DNA of 64,000 bases from contig CM076276.1 in assembly GCA_038380795.1 (NCBI GenBank), forward strand, positions 13,778,001-13,842,000. The letters are read 5' to 3'. This DNA comes from Pyrocephalus nanus. Its lineage: Eukaryota > Chordata > Aves > Passeriformes > Tyrannidae. Shown piece after piece: positions 40,201-48,156 of this stretch (position 1 is its first letter; every line of letters begins with the position of its first letter). The translations under genes and the position numbers were made by a program. The notes beneath the pieces were generated by a model that was not told where the DNA came from, did not search any database, and saw only the letters and a program-made list of their open reading frames with translations.

Positions 40201-43200
40201 CAGCAGCTCCTTTCATAACAGCCATGGCAGGTGGGAAAGCAGAGACAGCATGAGGAGGAGAGGGGAAAAAAAAAAAGGGAAAAACCAGAGAATAGTGCAG
40301 GAACACATCCAAGCTGTGCTGTGGCAAACATAACCTGGGGGCTGCCCAGGGAAGGATGGGATTTTAGCATACATGGAGGGCATGGAAGCAGAAGAAGGGA
40401 TGTAAGCCCTGGGTTTGGTGGGGAAACACAGTGGGCAGCCCTGGGGATTCATTCCTGGTAGCCTCCTGCACACGCCCACAGCGAGAAGGTGGGAATAGGG
40501 AGTCCTGAGGCCTTTTTGGAAGAGCTTTTTTCCCCTGTGGAGAACAGGAGGGAGCATCAGCACGACCCAGCTGGAGTCTGCAAATTGCCCCACTTAGGCT
40601 CTGGTCCTTGAAATTGCTCTCTTAGCCAAAGTACATCCATCGACCTGACAAGCATCAGGTTTTTCTCTGGAGCCACGCTCCTCCATAGCCTCCCAGAGTT
40701 CATGCTTCATCCCCAAACCCTGCAGGTTTTGTCCCAGAGAAACATGCCTGCTGCTTACTAGGCCATCTTGCTATGCTGGAGGCCTTGATATGCACCTCTC
40801 CATGATCCAAGCACTGCATGGAGCCAGGGTTTCCCCACCACATATTTATTCAGAGGCACTGCATAGCAAGGACAACCCGGCGCCAAACTTTGGAAGAGGC
40901 AGACCTGGCTGGAGTTCAGCAGCAACAGGGAATTAAGACACTGAACTAAATCAATCCATCCCCACCCAATTTCTATCCAAATCAGGAATTTCATGCACAG
41001 GAGGGATTTTGAGCACGGTCCCACTTTACTTATTGAGCAGAGAGAGCAGAGAGTGCTTGGCACTGTGCGGAAATCCAGTCTCTGCACTTAAGCTCTTGGA
41101 AGCCCAGAGTAATTCAGATGCAGAAGAGATCTCAGCTGCTGGGAAGGAACCCAAATAGCCAAAGACAGAGGGAGCCTGTGCAGGGATGTAGGGAAAGAAA
41201 GAGCTGCTGGCTGGGTGCAGGCAGGGGACACTGATCACATAGAAAAAAGGACGGGGAGAAGGTAAAGGAAGCAGCTCAGGGGAAATCAGGGATGTCTGGG
41301 GTTGCTCTTGCTGAAGTGCACCCAACAATGGGGACTTGTTTAGGTCTGCAGTACCCACAGATCCCCTGCAAGAGCCTTCCAGAAGTGCCTTCAGTCCCAG
41401 CCACACACTGGGACTGAAAACACCAGGGAGATGCTCTGGGGCTTGGTCAAAGCACGGATAGGTGGAGGCACAGGGACTGTGAGATCCAGCCAGCCCGTTA
41501 CAGCCGGGGTAACATGGAATGCCACGCTCACCTCCCCAGCTTTCCCCAACACCCAGCTCAGGCTGTTCACTCAAACCCACGCCGAGATGCCTCCTGCTCC
41601 CAGACACAGCCCTGCACGTCTGGCTTGGAGTGCCACCTGCTGCCAACGGCACCGCTCTCCAGTCACTGGGAGGGGACAACAGCAACCCGGAGCAACGAAC
41701 TTCCTGCTGTTACATCAGCTTTCCCTGTCCTTTAACATCAGCCAAACTCCTGAGCCAAAAAGCAACGCTATTTCCCAAGCTGCAGGCGTCCCATGAGTCG
41801 CAGGCATAGCAGCAGATGCTAATAAAGTACTTTTTTCTCTCTCTTTCATGCAGTTTTTTTTGCCAGAGCCAGTCCCTCCCCCCAGAGACCACATCCTGAA
41901 TCTTCTTGTTCATTGATTCTTTGTGCTAAATGATGACTCCGCAGTCGAAATAATGTGGCATATTCCAGCTCGCATTTCAGACACCGTGAGACTTTTTAAT
42001 AACGAGTTGCATGAAAAATTAGGGAGGCTGCAACAAAGAGCTCCGACAGAGGTTTCCAAAGTGACTCACAGCCAGGAGAGCCTCGCTTTTCCAAAGCCCA
42101 GCGTGAGACAATCTCAAGAGCCCCCGCGCTCGGAGAGAGATGAGTCCTCCCCCTCTGGAAAAACACGGCCTTTTTAAGGAGAATTTCCCAGGGAGAGAAT
42201 CCCTGCCGGGAGGTTTGGTGGGCAGATCTGGGAATTGTGGCTGAAAAGACATCCCATTCCCATGAGCGCTGGCAGGGACATTTCACCCCACACTTCAGCT
42301 GTGCTGCTGAGGGTGCTGTGGGGTGGGAGTCACCTCGCTCTGCAGCCACCCTGGGCTCCCTGCTTGGCACACTGGCTCTGCAATGCTCAGAAACCGGGCC
42401 AGCAATTATTCCTGCTGCTCCTGCAGGGAGACAGCAAACCACAGTGGTGCAGGGCAGTGGAGGCTCTTCCAGCCATGGTTCCCAGAGCACTGTGGCCTCC
42501 ACAGACACAGAGAACACCACCCCTGCACAGGTACCCTGCTCCTGTTGGGGCTGGCTGGCTGCCAACCCTGCAGCTCTTTGCCAGGCTTCGCAGCGTGGTG
42601 GAGGAGGAATTTTTTTTTTCATGTTTAACTTTTGGCTGATTGTTTTTCCTTCCTGCCATCCACACAAACAGCTGCCAACACATTTCAAGGGGAAGCAGTG
42701 GGCAAAGTATGCAGTGCAGCCCCCATGTTGGGGGTTAATGCTGTTTATGCTCAGTCCCAGTGGGGACCAGAGCCTGGCTGCTGGGTGTGGCTGAAGGACG
42801 GGTTTGATTGCTCTCCCCCCTCTCCCAAAGTCAGCTCCTAATTCCTGCTGCATCCTGTGCTGATTCCCACCTTCACCTCCTCTGTGACATCCCTCATGGT
42901 CACCTCCAGCCCCAGGAGCTCACTCTGCAGCACAGCTCCTTGCTCACCCACTTCTAATGTCTAATCGAGCACCATTCCTCCCACCCAGCCCAGCAGACTT
43001 CCCCAAAAGACATTTTTCCTCCAAAAGTGCATCCCAAAGGAAGCTGGGAAAGGAAGGCTGAGAGTGAAGGAGCAGCTGGAGTGCAGGCAGCTCTTACCAC
43101 GTTCCAGAAGAGTGGGTTGAAGGTGATGGAGAGCACAGCCACAATGAAGCCAGTGTCAGTCACATCCACGTAGCCAAAGAGCTGTGCCATGGCTGCCACA

Positions 43201-45604
43201 TCCACCTGGGGAAGGAAAGATGGTTACTGGAGTGCAGGATCCCATGGGACACTAGCCATTACACCCAAATATGGGGCGCTTCACCTCAAATCAAACCCAT
43301 CAGCTGCCCCAAGACTGGATGAATCTTCTTATGGCCCAAAGCAACACGTTATAGCTTGCAAAAGTGCTGTGTCAGGGTGCAAAGCCCCGAAGAATGATGG
43401 GGGCTCCTCCAAGCCATTCCCCCAAACCCCAGGGGCACTGGGCTCTCTCCACAGCGAGGGGGGATATATTTGCATTGTAAGAAGCTGCAAAAGAATTTCC
43501 TCTCTTAATGACAACAACAAAAAACCCTTAAAACTCACTGTTCTCCTTTTGAGAAAGAGATTATTTTTCCCAGGATGGTTCCTGACATTGTCAGCACTTT
43601 TTACGTGCAGTAAGCCATGCTGCTTATCCCTCCTCACCCCCTTTCCCTGTGCTGGTATTTGATGAAAAACAGCTAGGGCCTTTTTTTTGCCAAAAACTTT
43701 GAAAACAACAGACAAAACAGCCCAGCCCAAGCCCTTCCCTCACTTGAAACAAAATCAAAGACAACATTGAGACATGGAAGGCTTTTGCTTCCCCAACACA
43801 GCTGTGTTTGCAAGTCCTTTGGATGCCAGGGGACAGAACGGCTCGGAAAGGCATCAGCTCCACCTCGCCCATCCGGGAGAGAAATTCCCACTGGCTCCTC
43901 AAAGGTTCTTGGAAAGAACCAGAGCCATAGTGTGATTCATGGAGAGGGGCTGGTAAACCCAGCGCTGCTCCTAGCCCGAAGAAAAGGCTGTGGGAAGAAA
44001 GAAAAGGCAGCTCCTGTGCTGGCCCAGGGCACATCCAGTCGCTCCAAGTGCCTCCTGCCCAGCCGTGACCACCCGCAGTGCAAAGTGCAGGAGCAAAGGC
44101 TGTACAGCCACGGGGAAAAGGGGGGATCTTTATAGGACTCCACAGCCTCCTTCAAACCACCACCACCCCAGCTCCCCTAGGCTCCTTCATCTGAGCCCTG
44201 GGGACACGGGTGCTGGCCTGATCCTGACCCGTCTCCCCCTATTCCCACCCTTGCCATATTCCCACCCTTGCCAGCCTCTCCTCCTCTCCCTTCACCCCCA
44301 AGCAGCCCTTTGCCACCAGACCTTGAGCCTTCAAACTCTCAAGCCAACACCCAAGCACCCAGACAGCTGCTGGCACCGGGGCCGTACTGTCTAATCCCGC
44401 TTCAATTGCAATCCTGCAGGACCAGGACAGCTTCTTTCCTCTCGTTTTGTACGGTGCTGAGCACACTGCCAGCACAGCCTGAACAAAAGCTTCTTGACCT
44501 ACTAACTCTCGGCTGGCAACATCGTTAACATTGCACTCACCTTCTTTTCTGCTCCTCAACAACCAAATTCGAGGCTGCTGCCAGCGGGAGGCAGATTGGC
44601 CTGTGCCTGGTGTGTGCTTTTCCGGATAAAAGGGGAGCCCTAATGGGATGAGCTGTCTCTGCGAGCTGCTGGGACAGCCACGTAACAGGCACAGAACATT
44701 CAACTTTGCCCCCTCCTCCCCGATGAGAATCAATGACCGTGGCAAGCACTGCCCGCTTGTCCGCAGGCCCAAAGTCAAGGAAGGGTGGGAGCAGAACAGG
44801 CACCTGGGTGAGAGATAAATGGGCACCTGGGTGAAAAGCATATGGGCACCTGAGAGATATATGGGTATCTGGGTGAGAGATAAATGGCCACCTGAGTGAG
44901 AGCTGCATAGGCACCCATGTGAGAGCTGCATGGGTACCCAAACAAGACCTATATGGGCATACAGGTGAGAGCTGCACGGGCACCTGGGTGAGAGATAAAT
45001 GGGCACCTGGGTGAGAGCTGCACAGGCACACAAGGTGAGAGACGCAAAGGCATCCAAACGAGCTTCACAGGCATCTGGGTGGGAGTAGCCAAAGCACCTG
45101 GGCAAGAGCTTCTTGGGCACCCAGGTGAGACCCGCATGGGAAGCCAAACGAAGACCTGGCTGAGAGCTGCACTGGCACCTGCGTAAGCCATCACGGGCCT
45201 CCTGCGCGGTGCCGGTGCCGTCCTTGCTGCGTGGCCGGAGCATGGCTTGGGCGGTACCGGGCCGGGGAGGGCAGCAGGTGCACGTGGGGCACCGGGTACC
45301 GATCGCCCCTGGGCCTGCTGCGCCTGCGGGCACAACCCGCGGGTGATTCCCAGCGGATCCGCCGAGCCCCGCGGTGGCAGCGGCGGGAGGAGGAGGAGGA
45401 GGAGGAGAGGGGCGGGATCCACCCCCGGGCTCCCCGCGCTGCCCCGGGCCGGGCCCTCCCTCCTCCCTCCCGCCCGCGGCCCGCCGGTACCTGGCCGTAG
45501 TCCAGGCCGCCCAGCCCCTCGCAGCACTCCCGCGGGAAGCGCCGGGCCCCGCCCGCCGCCGCCTCCTCCCGCCGCCCCGCGCCCGGCCCGGGCCGCCCCG
45601 CCAT
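7198..45604 (-). CDS. PEMT: PEMT, phosphatidylethanolamine N-methyltransferase (7 exons, 241 aa)
   Basis: Joined exons 45604-45491, 43205-43098, 23841-23726, 16159-16014, 12061-11950, 8097-8023 and 7252-7198 give a 726-nt CDS with GT-AG introns and matching phases. The product is recognised by PEMT signature stretches: [54 protein letters not shown] and [11 protein letters not shown]. It is an integral membrane enzyme of the ER and mitochondria-associated membrane that makes phosphatidylcholine from phosphatidylethanolamine by three AdoMet-dependent methylations. Hydrophobic segments lie near residues 57-76, 94-109, 134-156 and 201-221, fitting the four-helix topology described for the family. 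Length 241 compares with about 236 (long form) and 199 (short form) in human. Compared with human, the AdoMet-binding GxG reads AVG (141-143) and the EE pair reads EG (223-224). The identification is firm; enzymatic activity is inferred from the family. Confidence 0.96.
7253..8022 (-). other. PEMT: PEMT intron 6
   Basis: 770 bp, starting GTGAGT and ending CTAACTACAG on the gene strand. I see no repeat or other element in it. Confidence 0.9.
8023..8097 (-). CDS. PEMT: PEMT exon 6 (codons 199-224; first half of EE motif)
   Basis: This 75-nt exon has acceptor AAACAG|GCACGCC and donor GAGGG|GTGAGT. It encodes [24 protein letters not shown] followed by the first two bases (GG) of codon 224. HASP-x-GLLLT and MLYE align without gaps to mammalian PEMT. 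The Glu pair reported as essential for AdoMet binding in human (Glu180-Glu181) appears here as Glu223-Gly224, because the split codon is GG|G instead of a GA-starting Glu codon. Confidence 0.95.
8953..8992 (+). mobile_element. CR1 LINE 3' end, short fragment
   Basis: The stretch ending CCAACCCAAACCATTCTATG is the terminal sequence of avian CR1, sense on plus. Only about 40 bp can be recognised; the upstream part is not clearly CR1. Confidence 0.75.
9958..10410 (+). mobile_element. CR1 LINE 3' end (about 450 bp)
   Basis: Sense on plus. It shows the classic CR1 3' blocks in order: GTCTGGAGCACCAGGAG, CTGAGGGAGCTGGG, GGGGAGGTTTAGATTGGA, AGGAAAAATTTCTTC, then the tail with ATGATTCCATGATTCTGTG. 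It is 5'-truncated as usual for CR1 and retains no reverse-transcriptase frame. It lies antisense to PEMT inside intron 5. Confidence 0.92.
11950..12061 (-). CDS. PEMT: PEMT exon 5 (codons 162-199)
   Basis: The acceptor TTTTAG... reads CTCTTTAG|GTGATTAC and the donor is AT|GTGAGTACC, giving 112 nt. The first two bases complete Gly162. The peptide reads [34 protein letters not shown] and SLM; the last Met is split AT|G with exon 6. [10 protein letters not shown] is a hallmark of the family and of related methyltransferases with the same membrane fold. Nothing is unusual in this exon. Confidence 0.97.
12605..12619. repeat. (GAT)5 run
   Basis: Five GAT units in PEMT intron 4. A minor microsatellite. 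Confidence 0.8.
12841..12928 (-). mobile_element. CR1 LINE fragment
   Basis: The complement of the CR1 3' region: ACATCTACAAGTGCTTT, then CCACCACTGCCC, GGGCAGCCTGTGCCAGG and a CCCTTTT end. It lacks the terminal tail, so it is an internal piece of the 3' region. Intron 4. Confidence 0.65.
16014..16159 (-). CDS. PEMT: PEMT exon 4 (codons 113-162; GxG-region helix)
   Basis: The acceptor CAACAG|CTTCAC and donor CTAG|GTAAGC bound 146 nt. The exon encodes [15 protein letters not shown], then the third hydrophobic segment from [19 protein letters not shown], then [11 protein letters not shown]. This segment holds the family's AdoMet-binding GxG motif (Gly98/Gly100 in human short numbering). Here the matching residues are Ala141-Val142-Gly143: the first glycine codon is GCT and the second is GGG. 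The register is certain because no gap is needed between this exon and the human protein. Confidence 0.97.
19391..19650 (-). mobile_element. CR1 LINE 3' end
   Basis: On plus it reads as the complement of a CR1 tail: CCCAGAATGGTTTGGGTTGG, ACCTTAAAGATCATCCAG, TTCCACTAGACCAGGTTGC, ACTTCCAGGGATGGGGCAGC. It fades after about 260 bp. It shares orientation with PEMT (intron 3). Confidence 0.92.
19925..19959. repeat. Perfect inverted repeat, 13-bp arms, 9-bp loop
   Basis: Left arm CTTGCTGGGGGCC (19925-19937), loop TCTCTCGGT, right arm GGCCCCCAGCAAG (19947-19959). The arms are exact complements and GC-rich. In RNA of either strand this would form a stable hairpin, but the stem is too short for a typical microRNA precursor and does not extend. 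It lies in PEMT intron 3. Confidence 0.9.
23726..23841 (-). CDS. PEMT: PEMT exon 3 (codons 75-113)
   Basis: A pyrimidine-rich tract and CTCCAG|GTGGCC acceptor precede [17 protein letters not shown] second hydrophobic segment (AVILLLN) follows, then CVRSH. The exon ends two bases into the codon for Cys113 at the donor TG|GTAAGG; the first base of exon 4 completes TGC. Length is 116 nt. The VARWEHKTR stretch is among the most conserved parts of PEMT. Intron 2, upstream of this exon, is the longest in the gene (19.3 kb). Confidence 0.97.
25580..26010. promoter_or_regulatory. CG-enriched patch in PEMT intron 2
   Basis: CG dinucleotides are clearly more frequent here (GGCGGC, CCGCTGGGAGCC, CGGCGGCGATGG, CCGCGGCG) than in surrounding intron. 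A TATAAATAG match lies 240 bp to the left at 25340-25348. It could be an alternative promoter, an enhancer or just a GC-rich patch. No splice-linked exon can be supported. Confidence 0.3.
26015..26088. repeat. Two-copy 37-bp tandem duplication rich in TAATTAG
   Basis: CAATTAATTAGTTCCGG at 26015 and CAACTAATTAGTTCTGG at 26052 begin two diverged copies 37 bp apart. Both carry AATTAGTT followed by GGTTCTA. TAAT cores are homeodomain-type sites. It directly follows the CG-enriched patch. Confidence 0.7.
43098..43205 (-). CDS. PEMT: PEMT exon 2 (codons 39-74; contains short-isoform start)
   Basis: The acceptor CCCCAG|GTGGATG and the donor GTG|GTAAGAG bound 108 nt in phase 0 at both ends. The peptide runs [14 protein letters not shown] and then into the first hydrophobic segment, ending FNPLFWNV. 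The Met at codon 44 (ATG 43190-43188, good context GCCATGG) matches the start of the mammalian short form and would give 198 residues. If a transcript began in intron 1, this would be the start codon used; I cannot locate such a first exon by sequence alone. Confidence 0.96.
43206..45490 (-). other. PEMT: PEMT intron 1
   Basis: About 2.3 kb with GTACC and CCCCAG ends. Its 5' part lies in the CpG island and is followed by a 23-bp minisatellite (44799-45187). Mammals can start short-form transcripts in this intron; no specific first exon can be pointed to here. Confidence 0.88.
44799..45187. repeat. Diverged 23-bp minisatellite, about 16 copies, in PEMT intron 1
   Basis: Units start with GGGCACCTGGGTGAGAG and end with ATAAAT or CTGCAT; the spacing between unit starts is mostly 23 bp. 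Copies include perfect neighbours (around 44821 and 44978-45023) and strongly diverged ones (45040-45180). The array lies between exon 1 and exon 2 and touches the CpG island. Because 23 is not a multiple of 3 and stops are rare in the unit, long meaningless open frames run through it on the minus strand. Confidence 0.93.
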
Positions 45605-45880
45605 GGCCGCGGCCGAGCGCGGGGCCCGCCGAGGCGCTGCCGGGAGCTGCGGGCCCGCCTCCCCGGGAGGAGCCGCGCCGGGGCCCGGGGCCTGCGGGAC
45701 GGGCACGGCGCTGAGCTGACCTCCCCTCCTCCGCCGCGGGTGCGGGAGCGCGTCCGGCCGCGCCGGGAGGGAGCGGGGGCGGCCCCGCGGCCGGGCCTGC
45801 TCTTCCACCCTGCCCGGGGCCGCACAGGGCGGCTGGAGCGGGGCTGGGAGTGGGACAGCCCCGGGGGGAGAGAGGGCGAG
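45185..45880 (-). promoter_or_regulatory. PEMT: CpG-island promoter of PEMT
   Basis: This stretch is visibly far denser in CG dinucleotides and GC-rich runs than its flanks and encloses exon 1. It contains GC boxes (for example GGGGCGGGA at 45409 and several CCGCCC/GGGCGG in 45540-45840) and a GGA-repeat at about 45387-45407. I see no TATA box upstream of the start codon, as expected for a CpG-island promoter with dispersed initiation. It could also drive divergent transcription to the right; nothing in the sequence proves that. Confidence 0.8.
45491..45604 (-). CDS. PEMT: PEMT exon 1 (long-isoform N-terminus, codons 1-38)
   Basis: The ATG at 45604-45602 is the first in-frame ATG and has a strong Kozak context (G at -3, G at +4). 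It lies inside a CpG island. The exon encodes an Ala/Gly/Arg-rich leader ending in [12 protein letters not shown], which resembles the end of the human long-isoform leader (CCGGLGNIDFRQ). It ends in phase 0 at the donor CAG|GTACC. Human PEMT-L carries an Asn-x-Ser sequon here and is N-glycosylated; this leader contains no Asn at all. The frame stays open about 68 codons further upstream but without an ATG, so I keep the start at 45604. Confidence 0.88.
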
Positions 45881-45991
45881 AACTGAGGGGGCACCGCTGC
45901 TGAGACAGGCACTGCCAACCCCTGCCTGCCCCCTGCCCGTTCCTGCCCTGTCTACCGCTGACCTCTGCTCGACCCCTTTCCCATTCCCTTT

Positions 45992-46163
45992 TGCCCAGGG
46001 AAGCTGTGGCTGCCCCGTCCCTGGAGGTGTTCAGAGTGAGGTTTGGAGCAGCCTGGTCTGCTGGAAAGCGTCCCTGCCCGTGGAAGGGGGTTGGAACTAA
46101 GTGGTCTCTAAGATCCCCTCTAATCCCTTCCCAAACCATTCTAGGATTCTATGATTCCACGAT
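45992..46163 (+). mobile_element. CR1 LINE 3' end
   Basis: Sense on plus: TGCCCAGGGAAGCTGTGGC, CCCTGGAGGTGTTC, GGGGGTTGGAACTAAGTGG, and the tail CCAAACCATTCTAGGATTCT. It inserted about 110 bp outside the PEMT CpG island, marking the outer edge of the promoter region. Confidence 0.92.
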
Positions 46164-48131
46164 CCCGGCCTGGCCCCTGCCCAACCCCTTTCCATCCCCT
46201 GCCCTGCATCTGTTCAGCACTCCCACCAGAGCCAGGAGCTGGGAAACAACTCCAGTGGCTCCCTGGCGCTGGAAATTAAATGTTGCTTGACGGATACTTG
46301 TCATTTCAGGGCAAAATGTAAAGCCATCAAGTCTGGATGTGTTTTAAGGACAGTTCATTGCAGCAGTCTCCCTTCAGGCAGTGTGGTATATTTTTAATTG
46401 CTGTTATTATTACTGCTCATTATTTCTCCTCTTTGCTCCTCTCTGGGATGTTTGTGGTTGATGCACCTCATGGGCTGCAGTCCCGAACTCACCTGTGCCT
46501 GGGAAATCAGGTAGTATCATCCCTGCAGACCTCTGAGGGTCTCTGCTTTTGCTGCCTCTGCTTTGCCAGGAAATAAATTTTCTTCAACAAAGAATTTGGT
46601 GTGAATGAGCTGCCAATGTCCCTCCCAAGGACTCGTGGGAGTGGGGAAGGGATGGGAGATCCAAGTGCTCATGCCCTGACAGGTACTGAAAGCACGTGTG
46701 AATGATGTGTGAATGATGGCTCCCAAGGAGCCCTCCCCAGGAAAGTGGAATCCTTGGAGGATATGCTTCAGCAGAGCCAGGGGATCCCAGCTCAGCTCCA
46801 CAGGAAACTGGGGCTTTCCTGGGTTCTGCTGCTCCAAACACTTCGCTGCACCAGCACACCCCCACCTCCCTGCAAGCTTGGGGTGCTCACGAAGGGCCTG
46901 TCAAGCACATTCTCAGTATGAACTGGGCTGGTTTGGGGTTGAGGCACACAGCAAGGCACTGTGGGTGGGAGCAGCGTTCCCCGTGGATGACCTCCAGCTG
47001 CTTCTGGCCTCTTCTCCCTCGCGCTGGATGATTCTGCTGTGCCAAGCGTGTAATTATCGCCTCTGCCATCTCCCGGGCTGGGCCGCAGGAGCAGGTGGGA
47101 GGATGTTTGTTCTGTGAGTCCCACCAGCTGGGTGCTGGGAGCGGCAGGGAGGGCGATGGGGACGTGGTGGGGAAAGCAATGAATGTCCCCTCCGGGAGGG
47201 AATTAGCAGGGAGAAACCTCCAAACTCTTCCTGGCTGCAAGGGGAAGATGTCCTGGTGATGCCAGTGCTGCCAGCTGGGAAAGGACAAGGATGTTGTGGC
47301 ACAATTGGAGGAGGAATGGGTCTGGCTGGGGGATGGAGGACAGTGAGGAGGTGCAGAGGGATGATCTATCTCACTGGCTCCTTGTTTGAGGCCAGCAGAG
47401 CTGGGCTGTCACAGACACGTCTGTCCTGTTATCCCAGTGGAGGCATGTGCTGCAGGACCCAGTGTCCTACCACCATCTCAGCAGCATTTTAGGGCAAAGA
47501 ATGACACTTAAGCTCTCACGCCATTCCCACTGCCAAATCCCCTGTCCAGGGAAGATTTTCCATGTAAGAGGGAAAGGAGATGTTTGTGGCAGCGGGGCCC
47601 CTCCATGCTGGCCTTCATCCCACCTTAGATAGATCCCTGCAGCTGTGAAGGAGACAAAGAGGGCTTTCTGCACAGGATTTTTCTTTGTGTCGCCATCCCT
47701 CCCCTTCTACCCGTGGTATGCCTTTTATCCAGCTCTCCGTTTCCAAGCACTGAGCTCAGGAAGAGGGCATTGCCCTCAGCTGTGCCAAATCTGTTCTCAG
47801 CTTGAACTCCCCAGTGCCCTTTGAAATCCCACCATGGTCCCAAGAGGTCACCGGTGAATATGGAGTTGCATCAGTTCGATCAAGGATGCTGCATATGTGT
47901 TAGCAGGACACTGGCTTGGCGAGATGCAGTTTGCTCAGGAGCATTTCAAACCCGACCCAGGGAATTCCCAGCATGTGGAAATCCAGGGCAGGGAGTGCTC
48001 TTGGGTGGGTTTTCCTTAGGAATGGGACATTGGTCAAAAAACTGCATCCAGCTAGCTTCAGCACAGAGGGTCATCTCTCCTTACAAGCTCAGGAGAAAGT
48101 TTCCAAGCCAAAGGATTGATTTCCTTGCTGG

Positions 48132-48156
48132 AAAAAAAAAAAAAAAAAAAAAAAAG
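48132..48156. repeat. Run of 25 A
   Basis: A pure A tract in the upstream intergenic region. The sequence before it does not resemble a retrocopied mRNA or SINE that I know, and I see no target-site duplication. Confidence 0.9.

Larger units (their letters stand above)
23842..43097 (-). other. PEMT: PEMT intron 2 (19.3 kb)
   Basis: This is the largest intron, with GTAAGAG and CTCCAG ends. I recognise no CR1 3' end in it, unlike the other long introns and the upstream flank. It contains a CG-enriched patch at about 25580-26010, a TAAT-rich two-copy repeat at 26015-26088, a 12-C run at 30851-30862, and a few long but unrecognised open frames (notably 37195-36428, minus). No exon of another gene could be supported. 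Confidence 0.88.

Noticed and set aside
41996..42853. 285-codon minus-strand open frame near exon 2
   Set aside because: GC-rich, proline- and alanine-rich with no domain; no splice signals connect it to PEMT exon 2; similar long chance frames occur elsewhere in the window.
45605..45808. N-terminal extension of PEMT upstream of the ATG at 45604
   Set aside because: The frame is open but begins with GTG and has no ATG; it lies in the likely 5' UTR/promoter.
44239..45918. Minus-strand open frame of more than 500 codons across the CpG island and minisatellite
   Set aside because: It runs through GC-rich promoter DNA with few stops and then through a stop-poor 23-bp repeat, in a frame different from PEMT exon 1. 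The long peptide is repetitive and has no recognised domain.
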